A DNA stretch of 64,000 nucleotides from Morganella morganii (GTDB taxonomy: Bacteria > Pseudomonadota > Gammaproteobacteria > Enterobacterales > Enterobacteriaceae), in contig NZ_CP066129.1 in NCBI RefSeq assembly GCF_019242955.1, forward strand, positions 2,728,001-2,792,000. The letters run 5' to 3'. The position numbers and the translations under genes are program-made. Position 1 is the first letter of the stretch. The number at the start of each line of letters is the position of its first letter. Below are positions 39,373 to 48,736 of the stretch, in pieces. The notes under the pieces are model-generated. The model worked only from the letters and a program-made list of their open reading frames with translations, had not been told where the DNA came from and made no database searches.

Positions 39373-39711
39373 TCAGAAGTAATCCACCCGCAGATACGCT
39401 TCCCGGCGATCTTCATTCAGGACAGAGTAAGACGTGCGCCCCATCGATTGCGGCAGACGTCCCTGAGCAAGTTCACCTTCTGCTGTGTTGTCCTGCATGC
39501 TGACGGGTTCGCCGTTGCGCAGGCAACGGTATTCAAATGACGGCTGACTATCCTGCGGTTTCTCCGCCGTCAGGACACTGACTTCGCAGGCGGTATTCAC
39601 CACACTGCCGGAGAGCAGAATTGTCCCTTCGCTGATACCGGATGCCGCTCCCGGCAGGATAACTGACAAGCTAAACAACATACCACTGAAAATAGCCTTA
39701 AGATGATTCAT
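39373..39711 (-). CDS. Short secreted pilin-like protein 1
   Basis: A 112-residue secreted protein. Its signal peptide ends near PGAAS. GTILLSGSVVNTACEVSV looks like the first strand of a type 1 pilin (G-x-I/V-x-F-x-G-x-V/I ... C), with a second Cys in EYRCLRN and a closing YLRVDYF, as in pilin C-termini. At about 90 mature residues it is much shorter than a true pilin (~150). The ATG at 39711 has GAGG eight bases upstream and is preferred to the GTG at 39720. No chaperone or usher gene is near. Family call is tentative. Confidence 0.65.
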   Translation of the reverse strand: MNHLKAIFSGMLFSLSVILPGAASGISEGTILLSGSVVNTACEVSVLTAEKPQDSQPSFEYRCLRNGEPVSMQDNTAEGELAQGRLPQSMGRTSYSVLNEDRREAYLRVDYF

Positions 39712-39888
39712 CACAGGCACCTCACTGTTGTTCCGTCGGACTGACGACCAGCGTGTTAACGTTACCGCTGTACTTGTTATAACGCGCCCGGCACAAAAAA
39801 AGAAGCGAAAACCGGCATCGTGGTGTGGTACGTCACACGATTTTCACCGGTTTCTCCGGTATGCATTGATTGCGGGGCGCTGTCTTCA

Positions 39889-40218
39889 TTAAAGATAACT
39901 GACAACAACCATCGCTAATTGCTTTCTGCTGTCCAGCCAGTGAAGTTTTGCTTCCCCCATATTGGCCGGTATCAGGTCGGACACGGATCGGGTATTGCGG
40001 GTGATAGTCTGAGTATTCAGTTGTTCTTTTTTCATTCCTGAACGGTAACAGCGGGAGCTGATATCATTGATATTAAAGTCCATTGTGCAGGGACCTTCAA
40101 CAATTGCACCATGGAAAGTGATCACACCGGATACTGAGCGGCTTTCACTTTCAGCCGCTGCCGTAACGCTGCTCATTAATAAACCTGCAGCAGCAATAAA
40201 GAACTGTAGCTTTTTCAT
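39889..40218 (-). CDS. Short secreted pilin-like protein 2
   Basis: A 109-residue secreted protein of the same layout as its downstream neighbour. Signal peptide ends near TAAAE. SGVITFHGAIVEGPCTMDF matches the pilin first strand, the second Cys is in SSRCYRSG, and it ends MVVVSYL. The two genes are 177 bases apart on the same strand and have diverged, so an old tandem duplication is possible. Function unknown; could be a minor pilus subunit used with machinery elsewhere or a free periplasmic protein. Confidence 0.65.
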   Translation of the reverse strand: MKKLQFFIAAAGLLMSSVTAAAESESRSVSGVITFHGAIVEGPCTMDFNINDISSRCYRSGMKKEQLNTQTITRNTRSVSDLIPANMGEAKLHWLDSRKQLAMVVVSYL

Positions 40219-40576
40219 AACGAACCTCTTCGGATAAGTATTCGCGGAAGCAACCCGTTTACCGCGGGATGAAAAATATTCGCTTATTCTTTATCGACAA
40301 TAGGTCACTAATCTTTACTGAGATATAACAAACAGCCGTGTTTTTAGCATGATGACAGAATTATATACTGTAATTTCTTATATCATGATAATAATATGAC
40401 TTTATTAACTATTCCACCCTCGTCTGCCATGATTATAGACATTAACCAATAAATAACAATATTTACATAAAAGCAACATTATCCTTTTCCCTTTTTATGT
40501 ATAAACTCATCCCCGCGTTTCTGGCAGACTGAGGCAAAACTTTTGCTAAACTATTTAATTATCTTCAGGTTTTGTT
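40219..40576. promoter_or_regulatory. Divergent AT-rich promoter region between pilin-like gene 2 and lpxT
   Basis: 358 bases without a gene and rich in A and T, containing TATATACTG, TATCATGATAATAATATGA and similar stretches. Both flanking genes are transcribed outward. I see no terminator, repeat array or RNA gene. AT-richness in a divergent position suggests H-NS-type silencing, by inference. Confidence 0.4.
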
Positions 40577-41296
40577 ATGGCAGTGCAGCGCTTCACTCGT
40601 CCGTTTTTTGTCAGCCTCAGCGGGGTTATGCTGTTTCTTTCCTGGTACCTGCCGGTTGATCACGGTTTGTGGGCAACACCCGACCATACTGTCTTCCGTT
40701 TTTTTAATATCCCGCTTGCCGGTAACCATTCTCTGGCCGTATTTATTGCCGTTATTAATAACCGTGCATTTGACCTGGCTGCGCTTCTGCTGATGGGACT
40801 GATCTATTACACCGCTTTCCGTAAACAGGACAGCGCCGGTAAACGCAGACTGGTGATGGCGGGGATTGTGATGGTGGTAAGTGCAGTGCTGATTAACCAG
40901 GCCGGGCAGGCAATTCCGTTTAACCGTTACAGCCCGACTCTGATGCTCGATTCGGTTCACCGCGTCAGTGATATCACCGGAATCTTTACAAAAGATGCAT
41001 CAAAAAGCAGTTTTCCGGGTGATCACGGTCTGATGCTGATGATTTTTGCCGCGTTTGTCTGGCGTTATGCCGGATTCCGTTATTTTTCTGCCGCTGTTTT
41101 GCTGGTGATTATTTTTTCCCTGCCACGGATAATGGCAGGTGCACACTGGTTCAGCGATATTATGGCCGGTTCGCTGTCATTGACATTAATTACACTTCCC
41201 TGGATTTTACTGACACCTGCGGGTGACCGGTGTGTAAATTTTCTGGTACGCCACATGCCCCGGTTATCCGATATTACAAAGAAAATTTCACATTAG
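40577..41296 (+). CDS. lpxT: Lipid A 1-diphosphate synthase LpxT
   Basis: A 239-residue inner-membrane PAP2 enzyme with about six segments. It resembles E. coli LpxT/YeiU along its length: LFLSWYLPVDHGLW, NNRAFD, NQAGQAIP, and the PAP2 motifs KDASKSSFPGDHG and RIMAGAHWFSDI. It moves a phosphate from undecaprenyl pyrophosphate to lipid A in the periplasmic leaflet, affecting polymyxin response. The lpxT-mepS pair is the E. coli order. Confidence 0.93.
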   Translation: MAVQRFTRPFFVSLSGVMLFLSWYLPVDHGLWATPDHTVFRFFNIPLAGNHSLAVFIAVINNRAFDLAALLLMGLIYYTAFRKQDSAGKRRLVMAGIVMVVSAVLINQAGQAIPFNRYSPTLMLDSVHRVSDITGIFTKDASKSSFPGDHGLMLMIFAAFVWRYAGFRYFSAAVLLVIIFSLPRIMAGAHWFSDIMAGSLSLTLITLPWILLTPAGDRCVNFLVRHMPRLSDITKKISH

Positions 41297-41623
41297 TGAA
41301 ACATTCCGGACATCCTAATCAGATTACCTTACTGACAAGTTTAAGGTTTTGTAAATAACCGGTTTTTTCCCTCGCCATTTCCGGCCCCTTTATGTAGTAT
41401 CAATTCGTCCAATTATTAGGAATTGATTAATTTTGCCAGTAATTAGATCGTTACGGATGGTTGATTAATCTCTTTTCATAAATTGTTCATTGATATTAAA
41501 CGTGCCGTTCCGCACGTTTTTAGAATAAACATATTGTGCACCCGCGTGGATTTAATTAGTGTAAATATGTTTTGTTTTTAAAGTGACATTCGTCACATAA
41601 GGAATGCAAGGGAAAACTCACAC
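41297..41623 (+). promoter_or_regulatory. Long mepS upstream region with an internal terminator-like hairpin
   Basis: 327 bases without a gene. At 41498-41519 lies a perfect 8-bp stem AAACGTGC/GCACGTTT with a 6-base loop and a following TTTTTA, about 100 bases before the mepS ATG. It could end lpxT readthrough, end a small RNA, or act as an attenuator in a mepS leader. A GTGAC-attc-GTCAC palindrome (41583-41596) is close to the gene start. Confidence 0.45.
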
Positions 41624-42178
41624 ATGGTCACATCTCAACCGATTCTGAGATATATCACCCGGATTGTTCCGGCATTGATTATCGCGGCGACATTGTCAGC
41701 ATGCAGTACATCTCCAAATTCAGCCCGTCAAGTTCAATCTGAAACCCGTACAAACAATTTTATTTTGCAAGCGTCTCAGGATGAATTCGAACAGTTAGTC
41801 AATAATGTCGATGTTAAATCCAAACTGATGTCTCAGTATGCCAGCTGGAAAGGTGTGGCTTACCGTCTCGGCGGCACAACCCGTTCAGGTATCGACTGCT
41901 CCGCATTTGTCCGCCAGACTTTCCTCGACCAGTTCGGTATGGAACTGCCGCGTTCAACAGCAGAACAACAGTCTGTCGGCACCAGCGTAAAACGTGCCAA
42001 ACTGCAGGCCGGTGACCTGGTGTTATTTAAAACCGGAAAACGTCAGCGCCATGTCGGTATTTATGTCGGTAATGACAAATTTGTCCATGCATCCACATCA
42101 AACGGTGTTATCGTCTCCAACATGACAGATAAATACTGGAATAACCGTTACTACGACGGACGCCGTTTAATTAAATAA
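41624..42178 (+). CDS. mepS: Murein DD-endopeptidase MepS (Spr), NlpC/P60 lipoprotein
   Basis: A 184-residue outer-membrane lipoprotein (E. coli 188). The lipobox LSAC puts the acylated cysteine at residue 27. The NlpC/P60 domain has the catalytic Cys93 ([10 protein letters not shown]), His144 (RHVGIYVG) and His156 (FVHAS). It cuts D-Ala-mDAP crosslinks to let the sacculus grow and is controlled by the NlpI-Prc protease in E. coli. Confidence 0.96.
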   Translation: MVTSQPILRYITRIVPALIIAATLSACSTSPNSARQVQSETRTNNFILQASQDEFEQLVNNVDVKSKLMSQYASWKGVAYRLGGTTRSGIDCSAFVRQTFLDQFGMELPRSTAEQQSVGTSVKRAKLQAGDLVLFKTGKRQRHVGIYVGNDKFVHASTSNGVIVSNMTDKYWNNRYYDGRRLIK

Positions 42179-42210
42179 TACATTCACTCCCTTGCAGTGT
42201 ATTATTTAAA

Positions 42211-42244
42211 AAGAAAAAGCTTCCTTTTCAGGAAGCTTTTTTTG
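42211..42244 (+). terminator. Rho-independent terminator after mepS
   Basis: Stem AAAGCTTCC/GGAAGCTTT with a short loop followed by a long T-run, 33 bases past the mepS stop. Confidence 0.92.
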
Positions 42245-42291
42245 TATCTGCATTTTACCGGAGCCGGCTGTCAGACCGGCGGTGTTACACA

Positions 42292-42636
42292 TCAGAAAGG
42301 GTAACGGGCAGAAATATTCTCTGCAATGGCTGCCCCTGCGGTTTTCAGGGCACACATTGCCGTGCTCTCATCATCACTGTGTAAAAACAGGCACGGCTCC
42401 CCTTCCCAGGTCAGGATCAGACTGTCAATCTGCAATCCTTCCAGATGCGACCGGATGGCGCACAGGGCATCATATGTTGAATGGTGGCCGTGACTCAGTA
42501 ATTTTAAACCGGTCAGGCTGTCTTCCCTGCTCTGCAAAGGTTCCGGTAACGCCTCTAACCGGCGGCCGTCATCATGACCGGAAAGCCGGTAATGCTGTGG
42601 CAGGCGGGAAACAACTGAAAGCGCATTACTATTCAC
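42292..42636 (-). CDS. yejG: YejG family protein
   Basis: A 114-residue cytoplasmic protein resembling E. coli YejG: SVVSRLPQHYRLS at the start, LTGLKLLS in the middle, and EGEPCLFLHSDDES and AGAAIAENISARYPF at the end. Function unknown; yejG deletion has been linked to aminoglycoside sensitivity in E. coli. It lies in its usual place before bcr. Confidence 0.88.
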   Translation of the reverse strand: MNSNALSVVSRLPQHYRLSGHDDGRRLEALPEPLQSREDSLTGLKLLSHGHHSTYDALCAIRSHLEGLQIDSLILTWEGEPCLFLHSDDESTAMCALKTAGAAIAENISARYPF

Positions 42637-43148
42637 ACTATTATCCTGTCATACTGTGCCGGTGAATCATCTTCAATAAAATTTCCGACCCAATCCCTCG
42701 AAATTAACGAACATTCACTGTTCACGGATGATGAAAAAACGGCGACTTACTCCCGATCCGGCATAAACGTATTCAGTACTTTTCTGCCGGTTGTTAACAA
42801 CATCAATCCAATTGCCTCTATTTGTATACTGTTTTGTTAATTTTCTCAACTGATTTATTTTATATCATATAGCTGAAGTTGAATGAATAAGGATATCATT
42901 CCATGTATTCATCATTCGACCACCTGTAAATATGATTAAATATCAGTTAATTATACAATTAACGAAAAATAGCGGCGTGTTCAGCATGGTTGTCCGTCAT
43001 GAAACGAAATTCACATTAATGTAACTTTTCATGATTCAGATCAACCAAATGATGACTGAGTAGTTGTCCGGGGTAATCATTCGACTATTACTGATATTAC
43101 AGAAATGACCGGCCCGGTAAATTCCGGACCGGCAGCAGAGAAAGGAAA
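42637..43148. other. 512-base gap between yejG and bcr, no gene seen
   Basis: Mostly AT-rich sequence. It should hold the yejG promoter at its left end. At the right end (43107-43135) a CCGGCCCGG/CCGGACCGG stem with one mismatch, read leftward, is a likely bcr terminator. An 8-codon frame at 42903 (MYSSFDHL) behind AAGGA is too short to call. I find no RNA gene, but a small RNA cannot be excluded by eye. Confidence 0.45.
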
Positions 43149-44333
43149 TCAGGCAAAACGCCGTGCGTACAATACCAGTGATGCAGCAACCAGAATACAG
43201 AGCGCCATCGCGCCGACCATCGGCCAGACGGTTGTCATATCAAACGACGCCACCACAGCACCTACTCCCGCACCGATACCAAACCGCAGTACTCCCGCCA
43301 GCGATGAGGCTGTCCCTGCCATATGCGGATAATCATCCAGAATCACCGCCATCGCATTGGATGTGATCATGGCAATGTTCCCCACATAGCAGGCCACGCC
43401 AATCATAATGGCAACAAAACCAAGGTCTGCTGATGCGGCCAGCAACAGCCAGCATCCGGCCAGCAGTTGTACCACCAGCCCGGTGCGCAGCATATTCAGC
43501 GCACCAAAACGGCGGACATAGCGGCTGTTGATGGTGGTCATAATAAAGAGGAAAACGATATTCAGTGCAAAGCAGTAGCCGAATTCCAGCTCTGTCAGCC
43601 CGTAGAGCTGAATGTAAACGAATGATCCGGCTGATAAAAAGGAGAACATCCCGGCAAATGAAAAACCGGATGCCACCATATAACACAGCACACGCTTCTG
43701 GCGGAACAAGGTCACAAACTGACCGAGCATGATCCGCAGACGGAACGGCTGACGACGCTCTTTCGGCAGGGTTTCACGGATAAAGAACAACACCAGCAGT
43801 GCGGCGATCAGCGCGGCAATCATGATTGTCCAGAAAATCGCGTGCCAGCTGAACCAGAGCATCATCATGCCGCCCATGATCGGTGCCAGCAGCGGTGCCA
43901 CGGTCATCACCAGCACCACAAACGACATACTGCGGGAAAACTCATCTTTGGTGAACATATCCCGCATCAGGGCGTTGATTACCACACTTGCCGCGGCAGC
44001 AGCAAAGCCGTGCAGCCCGCGCATGCCGATAAACGTACCGATATCCTGCGACATCGCACAACCTGCCGAGGCCAGAGCAAAAATCAGGGTTCCCCCGAGG
44101 ATCACCGGCTTGCGGCCGAGTGCATCCGCCATCGGGCCATACACCAGCTGCCCGGCGGCAAAGCCTATCAGATAACTGTTGAGGGTCATCTGGACGTCGC
44201 CCTCAGTGACACCAAAGTCACGGGCGATGGTCGGCATGCTTGGCAGATACATATCGATAGCCAGCGGCATCAGCATCGATAACAGACCCAGAATAAAAAT
44301 CAGGCCGAAATAGGCCGAACGTTGCACTTGCAC
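43149..44333 (-). CDS. bcr: Bcr/CflA-family drug-resistance MFS transporter
   Basis: A 394-residue twelve-segment major facilitator (E. coli Bcr 396). Family segments are PLAIDMYLPSMPTIARDFGV, GQLVYGPMADALGRKPVILG, RGLHGFAAAAASVVINALMRD-type (seen as LHGFAAAAASVVINALMRDM, in part) and the ASGFSFAGMFSFLSAGSFVY stretch. Members export bicyclomycin, sulfonamides and peptides. The GTG start at 44333 has GGAG eight bases upstream. Order bcr-rsuA-radD-rplY is as in E. coli. Confidence 0.93.
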   Translation of the reverse strand: MQVQRSAYFGLIFILGLLSMLMPLAIDMYLPSMPTIARDFGVTEGDVQMTLNSYLIGFAAGQLVYGPMADALGRKPVILGGTLIFALASAGCAMSQDIGTFIGMRGLHGFAAAAASVVINALMRDMFTKDEFSRSMSFVVLVMTVAPLLAPIMGGMMMLWFSWHAIFWTIMIAALIAALLVLFFIRETLPKERRQPFRLRIMLGQFVTLFRQKRVLCYMVASGFSFAGMFSFLSAGSFVYIQLYGLTELEFGYCFALNIVFLFIMTTINSRYVRRFGALNMLRTGLVVQLLAGCWLLLAASADLGFVAIMIGVACYVGNIAMITSNAMAVILDDYPHMAGTASSLAGVLRFGIGAGVGAVVASFDMTTVWPMVGAMALCILVAASLVLYARRFA

Positions 44334-44369
44334 GCCTGTTACTCCGTATTCAATTCAGTAAAAAGGTGT

Positions 44370-45065
44370 TCAGAGAACCGACTGAATCTCTTCGTCAGTC
44401 AGCGGACGGTATTCTCCCGGCGCCAGGCTGTCATCCAGCACAATGCCGCCGATACGCTCGCGGTGCAGTTCGTCCACATGATTACCGGCAGCGGCAAACA
44501 TACGTTTGACCTGATGGTAACGTCCTTCTGAAATCGTCAGCCGCACATCCTGAGGCGTGATAATCTCAAGTTTTGCCGGTTTGGTCGGATGCTGCTCACC
44601 GTTCAGCATCACTCCCTGTTCAAACAGGGCTGCGGTCGTGTCCGCCACCGGCTCCGCCAGTGTGACACGATAGGTTTTCTCACAGTGATGTTTCGGCGAG
44701 GTAATACGGTGCGACCACTGACCGTCATCGGTCATCAGCACAAGCCCGGTGGTATCGATATCCAGCCGTCCGGCGGCATGCAGTTTATGGGCAACCGGTT
44801 CATCGATAAAATAGAGAATGGTCGGGTTAACCGGATCATCCGTTGAGCAGACATAGCCCTGCGGCTTATTCAGCATAAAATAGCGCGGCCCGGTGACGTG
44901 TGTCATCACATTGCCGTCATACGCCACTTCATTTTCCGCGCTGACTTTCAGTGCGCCGTTTTTCACGACGTCACCATCCACAGTCACCATTCCCGCACGC
45001 AGCTCTCTGGCCACGAGGTTCCGGCTGATACCCATCTGATGGGCAAGAAATTTATCTAATCGCAT
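44370..45065 (-). CDS. rsuA: 16S rRNA pseudouridine-516 synthase RsuA
   Basis: A 231-residue enzyme, the E. coli length. N-terminal S4 domain ([20 protein letters not shown]) about residues 1-60; catalytic Asp in [19 protein letters not shown]. The C-terminal [19 protein letters not shown] is typical. It modifies U516 of 16S rRNA during assembly. Confidence 0.96.
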   Translation of the reverse strand: MRLDKFLAHQMGISRNLVARELRAGMVTVDGDVVKNGALKVSAENEVAYDGNVMTHVTGPRYFMLNKPQGYVCSTDDPVNPTILYFIDEPVAHKLHAAGRLDIDTTGLVLMTDDGQWSHRITSPKHHCEKTYRVTLAEPVADTTAALFEQGVMLNGEQHPTKPAKLEIITPQDVRLTISEGRYHQVKRMFAAAGNHVDELHRERIGGIVLDDSLAPGEYRPLTDEEIQSVL

Positions 45066-45297
45066 GAATGTCTCTTAAACCTGACGTGCCCGCAGCGGAC
45101 TGCCGGCAGATAAGCAGATAAAATGAAAGAATTTGGTTCGATAATAACCACAGTAATCATTATAACAACAAACCATCAACATCACAGTGCCTTTCTGACG
45201 GCGGTTCCGCTGTTTATCCTCCGCCATGCAGTCAATTGTCGCGCCCAAAGTGTGATATGCTGACACCCTGTTTTTTGTCTGTTCCGCCGGAGTTCCT

Positions 45298-47058
45298 GTG
45301 ACGTTTACCCTGCGACCTTATCAGCAGGAGGCTGTCGATGCCACCCTGCTCTATTTCCGCAAACACACAACACCCGCAGTGATTGTCCTGCCCACCGGAG
45401 CGGGAAAAAGCCTGGTGATCGCTGAACTGGCCCGGCTGGCACACGGCCGTGTGCTGGTGCTGGCGCATGTCAAAGAGCTGGTGGAGCAGAATCACAGTAA
45501 ATATCAGGCTTACGGGTTAGATGCAGGTATCTATTCAGCCGGATTATCACAAAAAGAGTCCTCACAGAAAGTCATCTTCGGCAGTGTGCAGTCTGTCGCC
45601 CGTAATACCGCCGATTTTGACGGTAAATTTTCCCTGCTGATTATTGATGAGTGCCACCGGATCAGCCTCAGCGAAGACAGCCAGTATCAGCAGGTAATAC
45701 AGCATCTGCAAAAGAATAACCCGGCCCTGCGTATTCTCGGCCTGACCGCCACCCCGTACCGGCTGGGCAGCGGCTGGATCTATCAGTATCACTATCATGG
45801 TATGATCCGCGGCGATCATACCTGCTTCTTCCGCGATTGTATCTATGAACTGCCGCTGCGCTATATGGTCAGCCATCAGTATCTCGTTCCGCCGCAACGG
45901 CTGGACATGCCCGTGCTGCAATATGATTTTTCACAGGTACCGGTCAGTGCCGCCGGCATGTTTGACTCGCAGGTGCTGGCGCGGGAAGTGAAAAAACAAA
46001 AGCGCATCACACCGCGTATTGTCCGCCAGATTATTGAGTATGCCGCGCCCCGGCAGGGCTGCATGATCTTCGCTGCCACCGTGGAGCACGCAGCAGAAAT
46101 TGTGTCACTGCTCCCGCCCGGTGAAGCTGCGCTGGTCAGTGCGGATACCCCGTCCGCAGACCGGGAAACGATTATCCGCGATTTCAAAGCACGGAAACTG
46201 CATTATCTGGTCAACGTTTCCGTTCTCACCACCGGGTTTGATGCCCCGCATGTGGATGTGATTGCCATTTTGCGCCCGACCGAATCTGTCAGCCTCTACC
46301 AGCAAATCGCCGGACGCGGGCTGCGCCTGTCCCCCGGGAAAACGGAGTGTCTGATCCTCGATTACGCCGGAAATCCGCATGACCTCTATATGCCGGAAGT
46401 CGGCAATCATAAACCAAACAGCAAAAGCCAGCCGGTGCAGGTATTTTGCCCGTTATGCGGCTTTGCCAACCTGTTCTGGGGATTATGTACCGATGACGGC
46501 CATATCATCGAACACTACGGCCGCCGCTGCCAGGGAATTATTGATGCGGATGATGAATCCGCCCGGCATCAGTGTGATTTCCGTTTCCGTTTTAAACTCT
46601 GCCCGTCCTGTAACGGAGAAAATGATATTGCCGCACGGCGCTGCTGTCACTGCGATGAAGTTCTCAGTGATCCGGATGACATGCTGAAAGCTGCACTGCG
46701 TCTGAAAGATGCGCTGGTACTGCGCTGTGGTGGTATGGCGCTCTCAGCCGGACAGGATAACCGCGGTGAATGGCTGACCATCAATTATTACGATGAGGAC
46801 GGCACCACCGTCAGTGAGCGTTTCCGGCTGACCACACCGGCACAACGTTTTGTCTTCGAGAAACAGTTTCTGGCACAGCATCTGCGCGCGCCCGGTGTAC
46901 CCTTTCAGTGGCAGGATGCAGAATCGGTGATCCGTCAGCAGGTATTGCTGCGTTACCCGGATTTCATTGTTTCACGCAAAAAAGATAACTTCTGGCAGAT
47001 CCGGGAAAAAATCTTTGATTATCAGGGGCGATTCCGTAAATCCGACAGTCTGGCATAA
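45298..47058 (+). CDS. radD: Superfamily 2 helicase-like repair protein RadD (YejH)
   Basis: A 586-residue SF2 protein matching E. coli RadD end to end. Motif I is PTGAGKSLV (about residues 31-39), motif II DECH, motif [13 protein letters not shown], motif [12 protein letters not shown]. Cysteine clusters in the C-terminal half ([28 protein letters not shown]) form zinc-finger-like sites. RadD aids recombination and DNA crosslink or double-strand break repair and interacts with SSB and RecA. The start is a GTG at 45298. Confidence 0.95.
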   Translation: MTFTLRPYQQEAVDATLLYFRKHTTPAVIVLPTGAGKSLVIAELARLAHGRVLVLAHVKELVEQNHSKYQAYGLDAGIYSAGLSQKESSQKVIFGSVQSVARNTADFDGKFSLLIIDECHRISLSEDSQYQQVIQHLQKNNPALRILGLTATPYRLGSGWIYQYHYHGMIRGDHTCFFRDCIYELPLRYMVSHQYLVPPQRLDMPVLQYDFSQVPVSAAGMFDSQVLAREVKKQKRITPRIVRQIIEYAAPRQGCMIFAATVEHAAEIVSLLPPGEAALVSADTPSADRETIIRDFKARKLHYLVNVSVLTTGFDAPHVDVIAILRPTESVSLYQQIAGRGLRLSPGKTECLILDYAGNPHDLYMPEVGNHKPNSKSQPVQVFCPLCGFANLFWGLCTDDGHIIEHYGRRCQGIIDADDESARHQCDFRFRFKLCPSCNGENDIAARRCCHCDEVLSDPDDMLKAALRLKDALVLRCGGMALSAGQDNRGEWLTINYYDEDGTTVSERFRLTTPAQRFVFEKQFLAQHLRAPGVPFQWQDAESVIRQQVLLRYPDFIVSRKKDNFWQIREKIFDYQGRFRKSDSLA

Positions 47059-47230
47059 CCCTGAGTGCTGCTTTTTGGGTTTTATACCGGGTTTCGTTTG
47101 CCGTTTGTCCGCATTTTCGGTAAAATGCACGCCGCTTCACCGGGGGTAACCCTGCCGGAGCCAAATACCGACTTTGCTGCTGGGTCGCCTGTAGCAGAGA
47201 TTTTTTTTACTCTTGTTAAAGAGAAAAGCT
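47059..47230 (+). promoter_or_regulatory. rplY promoter and possible bL25 leader
   Basis: 172 bases with the TTTCGGTAAAAT-type promoter stretch near 47115 and a possible hairpin CTGCT/AGCAG (about 47178-47199) before the AAAGAGAAAAGCT ribosome-site region. Gamma-proteobacterial rplY leaders can be autoregulated; here this is only suggested by position. Confidence 0.35.
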
Positions 47231-47512
47231 ATGTTAACTATCAATGCTGAATTACGTAAAGAGCAGGGTAAGGGTGCGAGCCGCCGCCTGCGCCGCGCAA
47301 ACAAGTTCCCTGCTATCGTTTATGGTGGCAACCAGGAACCTGTTTCCATCGAACTGGATCACGACATCCTGATCAACCAGGAAGCTAAACCAGAATTTTA
47401 CGAAGTTCTGAACCTGGTTATCGATGGTAAAGAAACCAAAGTGAAAGTACAGGCTGTACAGCGTCATCCGTTCAAGCCAAAACTGACACACATCGATTTC
47501 CTGCGCGCTTAA
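47231..47512 (+). CDS. rplY: Large-subunit ribosomal protein bL25
   Basis: A 93-residue 5S-rRNA-binding protein (E. coli 94), beginning [20 protein letters not shown] with the conserved FPAIVYGG and [17 protein letters not shown] (in part). ATG at 47231 matches the family; six upstream in-frame codons are not needed. This is the last core gene before the prophage. Confidence 0.97.
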   Translation: MLTINAELRKEQGKGASRRLRRANKFPAIVYGGNQEPVSIELDHDILINQEAKPEFYEVLNLVIDGKETKVKVQAVQRHPFKPKLTHIDFLRA

Positions 47513-47547
47513 TTACGCCACCTATCGAGCTTTAATCGGGACGCCGA

Positions 47548-47580
47548 GTAAATAACGCCGCTTTTGCGGCGTTATTTATT
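47548..47580 (+). terminator. Rho-independent terminator after rplY
   Basis: A long perfect stem AAATAACGCCGC/GCGGCGTTATTT with a 4-base loop and AT-rich tail, 37 bases past the rplY stop. Confidence 0.92.
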
Positions 47581-47589
47581 TCTGATATA

Positions 47590-47601
47590 CCCCGCCTCTC
47601 C
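47590..47601. other. Candidate attachment-site core (tRNA-Ser 3'-end-like)
   Basis: CCCCGCCTCTCC lies between the rplY terminator and int. It equals what one would expect for the 3' acceptor/T-arm end of a serine tRNA (…CCCCGCCTCTCCGCCA). A prophage inserted in a tRNA gene leaves such a fragment at one junction. There is no full tRNA here, so the intact copy would be at the other end. The flanking GTGGACAC repeats (47662-47684) could be integrase arm sites. Confidence 0.35.
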
Positions 47602-47689
47602 AATAAAAACATAGGGTTATCATAGAGCTGTAAGGTGCCACAGAGGGCACTAAATGGCCTGTCTGTGGACACCGTGTGGACACTTTTAT

Positions 47690-48670
47690 CTAAACTCTAC
47701 ATTTACCTTTCAGCGGATTAAGGTCAATTGCATCCTGTAGAAAATCCGGGGCAAAGTGTGCATATGTCATCGTCTGAGATAGATTGGCATGTCCCAGCAA
47801 TCGCTGTAGTGTCAGGATACTGCCGCCGTTCATCATAAAATGTGTTGCAAACGTGTGTCTCAGAACGTGTGTTGCCTGCCCGCCCGGTAACGTCGGCTTC
47901 ACTTCCTTTAAAATTTTCCGGAAGCGCTGATACGAAATATCAGGGAATAATAGCCCGTTTTTACCATCACATATCATGTCAGCAACATCATCAGAAATTG
48001 GTACAATCCGGGGCTTGCGGGTTTTCGTAAATGTAAAACGTACCTTATTCTGAATCACATGTTCCCGCTTTAACCTGGTTGCTTCACTCCACCGGGCACC
48101 GGTACTGAGGCAAAGAACGGCAATGTTATAATCATCACCACTAAGGTTAGTCAGCAATCTGCTGACATCATCATCCGTCAGATATGACATTTCCGTGGCC
48201 TGCTCTTTCAGCTTCTTATAACCGCTGAAAGGGTGTTCGCCGAGATAAAGACCAGCATCAATTAAATACGTAAAAATGCCGCGCACTGCGGTAATTTCAC
48301 GATTAATCGACGACGCTTTAACCCCGTGAGCCGTGCGTATCTGGCAATACTGGGATATAAGTGATTTGTCTATTTTTGGTGTTGCAGGGTCTGACATCAC
48401 GCGGCAAAACATATCAATTCTGTTCTTTTGATCTCGTCCATGATCGAGATGACTCCCAAATAAATCCCACCATTGTTGCGCTATTTCGCTTAACAGGCGA
48501 TTGTCGGTTAACTTCGGCGCCCACTCTTTCGAGTGGTTGGCCATCACGTACCGTTCATAATTAACGGCTTCAAACTTCTTATCAAATTTCCGTCTGACAC
48601 GCTTTCCGTTGCGGCCAGTCGGACGAATGTCCACTTCATAGCGACCATCTTCGAGTTTCTTAATTGACAT
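47690..48670 (-). CDS. int: P2-family tyrosine integrase
   Basis: A 326-residue site-specific recombinase. Start at 48670 (MSIKKLEDGRYEVDIRPTGR) has a GGAGG site. The N-terminal part contains the SAM-like core-binding domain; the catalytic domain shows Arg in GARWSEATRL, HVLRHTFATHF (His and Arg), His in LLGHANLSQTM and the nucleophile Tyr in TYAHF. It inserts and, with Cox, excises the prophage. It follows the C repressor on the same strand, as in P2. Confidence 0.95.
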   Translation of the reverse strand: MSIKKLEDGRYEVDIRPTGRNGKRVRRKFDKKFEAVNYERYVMANHSKEWAPKLTDNRLLSEIAQQWWDLFGSHLDHGRDQKNRIDMFCRVMSDPATPKIDKSLISQYCQIRTAHGVKASSINREITAVRGIFTYLIDAGLYLGEHPFSGYKKLKEQATEMSYLTDDDVSRLLTNLSGDDYNIAVLCLSTGARWSEATRLKREHVIQNKVRFTFTKTRKPRIVPISDDVADMICDGKNGLLFPDISYQRFRKILKEVKPTLPGGQATHVLRHTFATHFMMNGGSILTLQRLLGHANLSQTMTYAHFAPDFLQDAIDLNPLKGKCRV

Positions 48671-48697
48671 AAGAAAGCCCTCCGAGGGTGCAAAGAC

Positions 48698-48721
48698 TTT
48701 GTGAATCAATAAATTCACAAA
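48698..48721 (-). promoter_or_regulatory. Hairpin between C and int
   Basis: A perfect 9-bp inverted repeat TTTGTGAAT/ATTCACAAA (48698-48706 and 48713-48721) with a 6-base loop, 28 bases before the int start in the transcript. P2 Int limits its own synthesis after transcription, so this may be its RNA or DNA target; no T-run follows, which argues against a terminator. Confidence 0.4.
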
Positions 48722-48736
48722 AATCGAGATGTATTG

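Noticed and set aside
42903-42929. An 8-codon leader-like frame upstream of yejG/bcr
   Set aside because: Too short to support, and not positioned before a rightward gene.
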